From Tindallia magadiensis (GTDB lineage: Bacteria; Bacillota; Clostridia; Peptostreptococcales; Tindalliaceae), in the NCBI RefSeq assembly GCF_900113635.1, contig NZ_FOQA01000004.1:1-64000 (forward strand): a DNA stretch of 64,000 nt, read 5' to 3'. The position numbers and the translations under genes are program-made. Below are positions 63,357 to 64,000 of the stretch, piece after piece (position 1 is the first letter of the stretch; the number at the start of each line of letters is the position of its first letter). Under the pieces are notes generated by a model. That model worked only from the letters and a program-made list of their open reading frames with translations. It made no database searches and had not been told where the DNA came from.

Positions 63357-63803
63357 CTATTCGTTACCCATTATCTTGACTTCCCGAACACCTTCTATGG
63401 ATCTAAGATAACTAATCAGCTCTTCTACATTTACGGTTAAGTCTTTTGTTTCAAGAGAAATGGTTGCATTGGCAATTTGCAGGTAGGGAATGTTTTGATT
63501 AATCGTAACAATACTTCCCTGCACCCTTGCTATTTCTTTGAGCACAGCCATTAAACAACCTGCAATATGGTCCATTGTTAACGCAATGGTAATGATCCTC
63601 CCTTTACCCATTTCATAAAAAGGAAATACATAGTTTCTGTATTTGTAATAAGCGCTACGACTAATACCTACTTTGTCTACAGCTTCATAGATCGTTTTCA
63701 CTTCGCCCCGTCCAAGCATTTCATTTACTTGAACGGTCTTCTCTAATACTTCTGGCATTGCTGAAGTATGCACCAAATAGTACGTATTTTTTTTTGTTCC
63801 CAT
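63357..63803 (-). CDS. ACT domain protein of the UPF0735/PheB family
   Basis: This 148-residue protein has an N-terminal helix-turn-helix-like part (EAVDKVGISRSAYYKYRNYVF) and a C-terminal ACT domain (about 70-145, TIALTMDHIAGCLMAVLKEI). This family is known as PheB-like and is often found before hom and thrB. It may sense an amino acid and regulate the operon. The start follows AAAGGTGTGG. It is the first gene. Confidence 0.92.
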   Translation of the reverse strand: MGTKKNTYYLVHTSAMPEVLEKTVQVNEMLGRGEVKTIYEAVDKVGISRSAYYKYRNYVFPFYEMGKGRIITIALTMDHIAGCLMAVLKEIARVQGSIVTINQNIPYLQIANATISLETKDLTVNVEELISYLRSIEGVREVKIMGNE

Positions 63804-63856
63804 TTTTCCACACCTTTTGTCTGTCAGAACAGCACAATTGTATTTTCAACAGATAC

Positions 63857-63885
63857 ATCCTACCATAATTATGCTTGTTTGACAA
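63857..63885 (-). promoter_or_regulatory. Promoter of the ACT-hom-thrB operon
   Basis: On the minus strand TTGTCA (63880-63885), 17 bases and TAGGAT (63857-63862) precede the first gene by about 50 bases. Confidence 0.75.
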
Positions 63886-63929
63886 CTTTAATTTAATCAT
63901 TACCTGTTTATTACTGTGTAGCGTAAATT

Positions 63930-64000
63930 TTAAGATTTATACTGTTGGCTTTCAAAAATATCCCTTATCTTTTGCTGATTTTCTCTCAATCCTAAAGCTA
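63930..64000 (-). CDS. Probable 3' end of an unidentified gene (partial)
   Basis: A minus-strand frame is open from the right edge of the window to a TAA at 63930-63932, giving a helical C-terminal sequence ALGLRENQQKIRDIFESQ and a few more residues. The composition looks like real protein, and it ends 45 bases before the next promoter. Twenty-three codons are too few to identify the gene. Confidence 0.4.
   Translation of the reverse strand, partial: ALGLRENQQKIRDIFESQQYKS

Overview
The window looks like a chromosomal segment of a low-GC, anaerobic, Gram-positive bacterium of the class Clostridia. The signs are consensus sigma-A promoters, strong AGGAGG ribosome-binding sites, a serine T-box leader, a GlgC/GlgD glycogen operon, a YerC/YecD regulator, and electron-bifurcating redox complexes of the kind found in acetogens and other strict anaerobes. 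No ribosomal protein or complete rRNA is present, so a genus cannot be named. Most genes lie on the minus strand. There is no phage, insertion sequence, CRISPR array or obvious genomic island; this is metabolic core plus some accessory genes.

Layout. (1) 1-660: the 5' end of a 16S rRNA gene (minus strand) behind tandem promoters, preceded by tRNA-Ile(GAT) and tRNA-Pro(TGG) with their own promoter. (2) 661-6155: a serA operon under a serine T-box that continues directly into a GlcD-type 2-hydroxyacid dehydrogenase and an EtfB/EtfA pair, EtfA carrying a 2x[4Fe-4S] domain. (3) 6174-14332: a ferredoxin-like protein, a chemoreceptor with a CZB-like sensor, a nitroreductase, a CYTH-CHAD protein, and a glnS - receiver - NUDIX operon. 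(4) 14347-20862: cell-envelope genes (transglutaminase-like, gamma-glutamyltransferase, GH18, YcdB/SLH). (5) 21142-36942: an AI-2E transporter, an HD-GYP protein and a PAS-GGDEF protein (c-di-GMP turnover), a baeRF protein, an orphan radical SAM maturase, a TetR-CDF pair, Sir2, a phasin-AarF pair, a lone Cache sensor, a BTAD/GGDEF-like regulator and a class D sortase. (6) 37379-43280: a three-gene StnABC-like (Sporomusa-type Nfn) electron-bifurcating transhydrogenase. (7) 43322-50151: the aromatic operon aroF-tyrA-aroA-pheA-aroC-aroB, with a leader encoding a peptide extremely rich in Phe/Tyr/Trp and an intrinsic attenuator. (8) 50200-52603: a PHP phosphoesterase, aspartate kinase and YerC. 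(9) 52634-60910: the glycogen operon glgC-glgD-glgA-glgP-GH13, without a branching enzyme. (10) 61056-63885: ACT regulator - hom - thrB, and at the very edge the probable 3' end of another gene.

How the parts connect. Amino-acid supply is the main theme: serine (serA), aromatic amino acids, threonine/homoserine and aspartate kinase, controlled by RNA leaders that read tRNA charging (T-box) or, by inference, translation of aromatic codons (peptide leader). The second theme is flavin-based electron bifurcation: the Etf-dehydrogenase complex and the Stn-like complex would balance NADH, NADPH and ferredoxin. The third is storage and stress: glycogen, a phasin-like protein, a CHAD (polyphosphate-associated) protein, and two transcription units with sigma-B/sigma-F-like promoters.

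The most rewarding observations are the aromatic leader-peptide attenuator with a complementary antiterminator segment, the serine T-box that appears to drive a bifurcating 2-hydroxyacid dehydrogenase/Etf module together with serA, and the StnC-like 1195-residue fusion with a degenerate molybdopterin-type domain.
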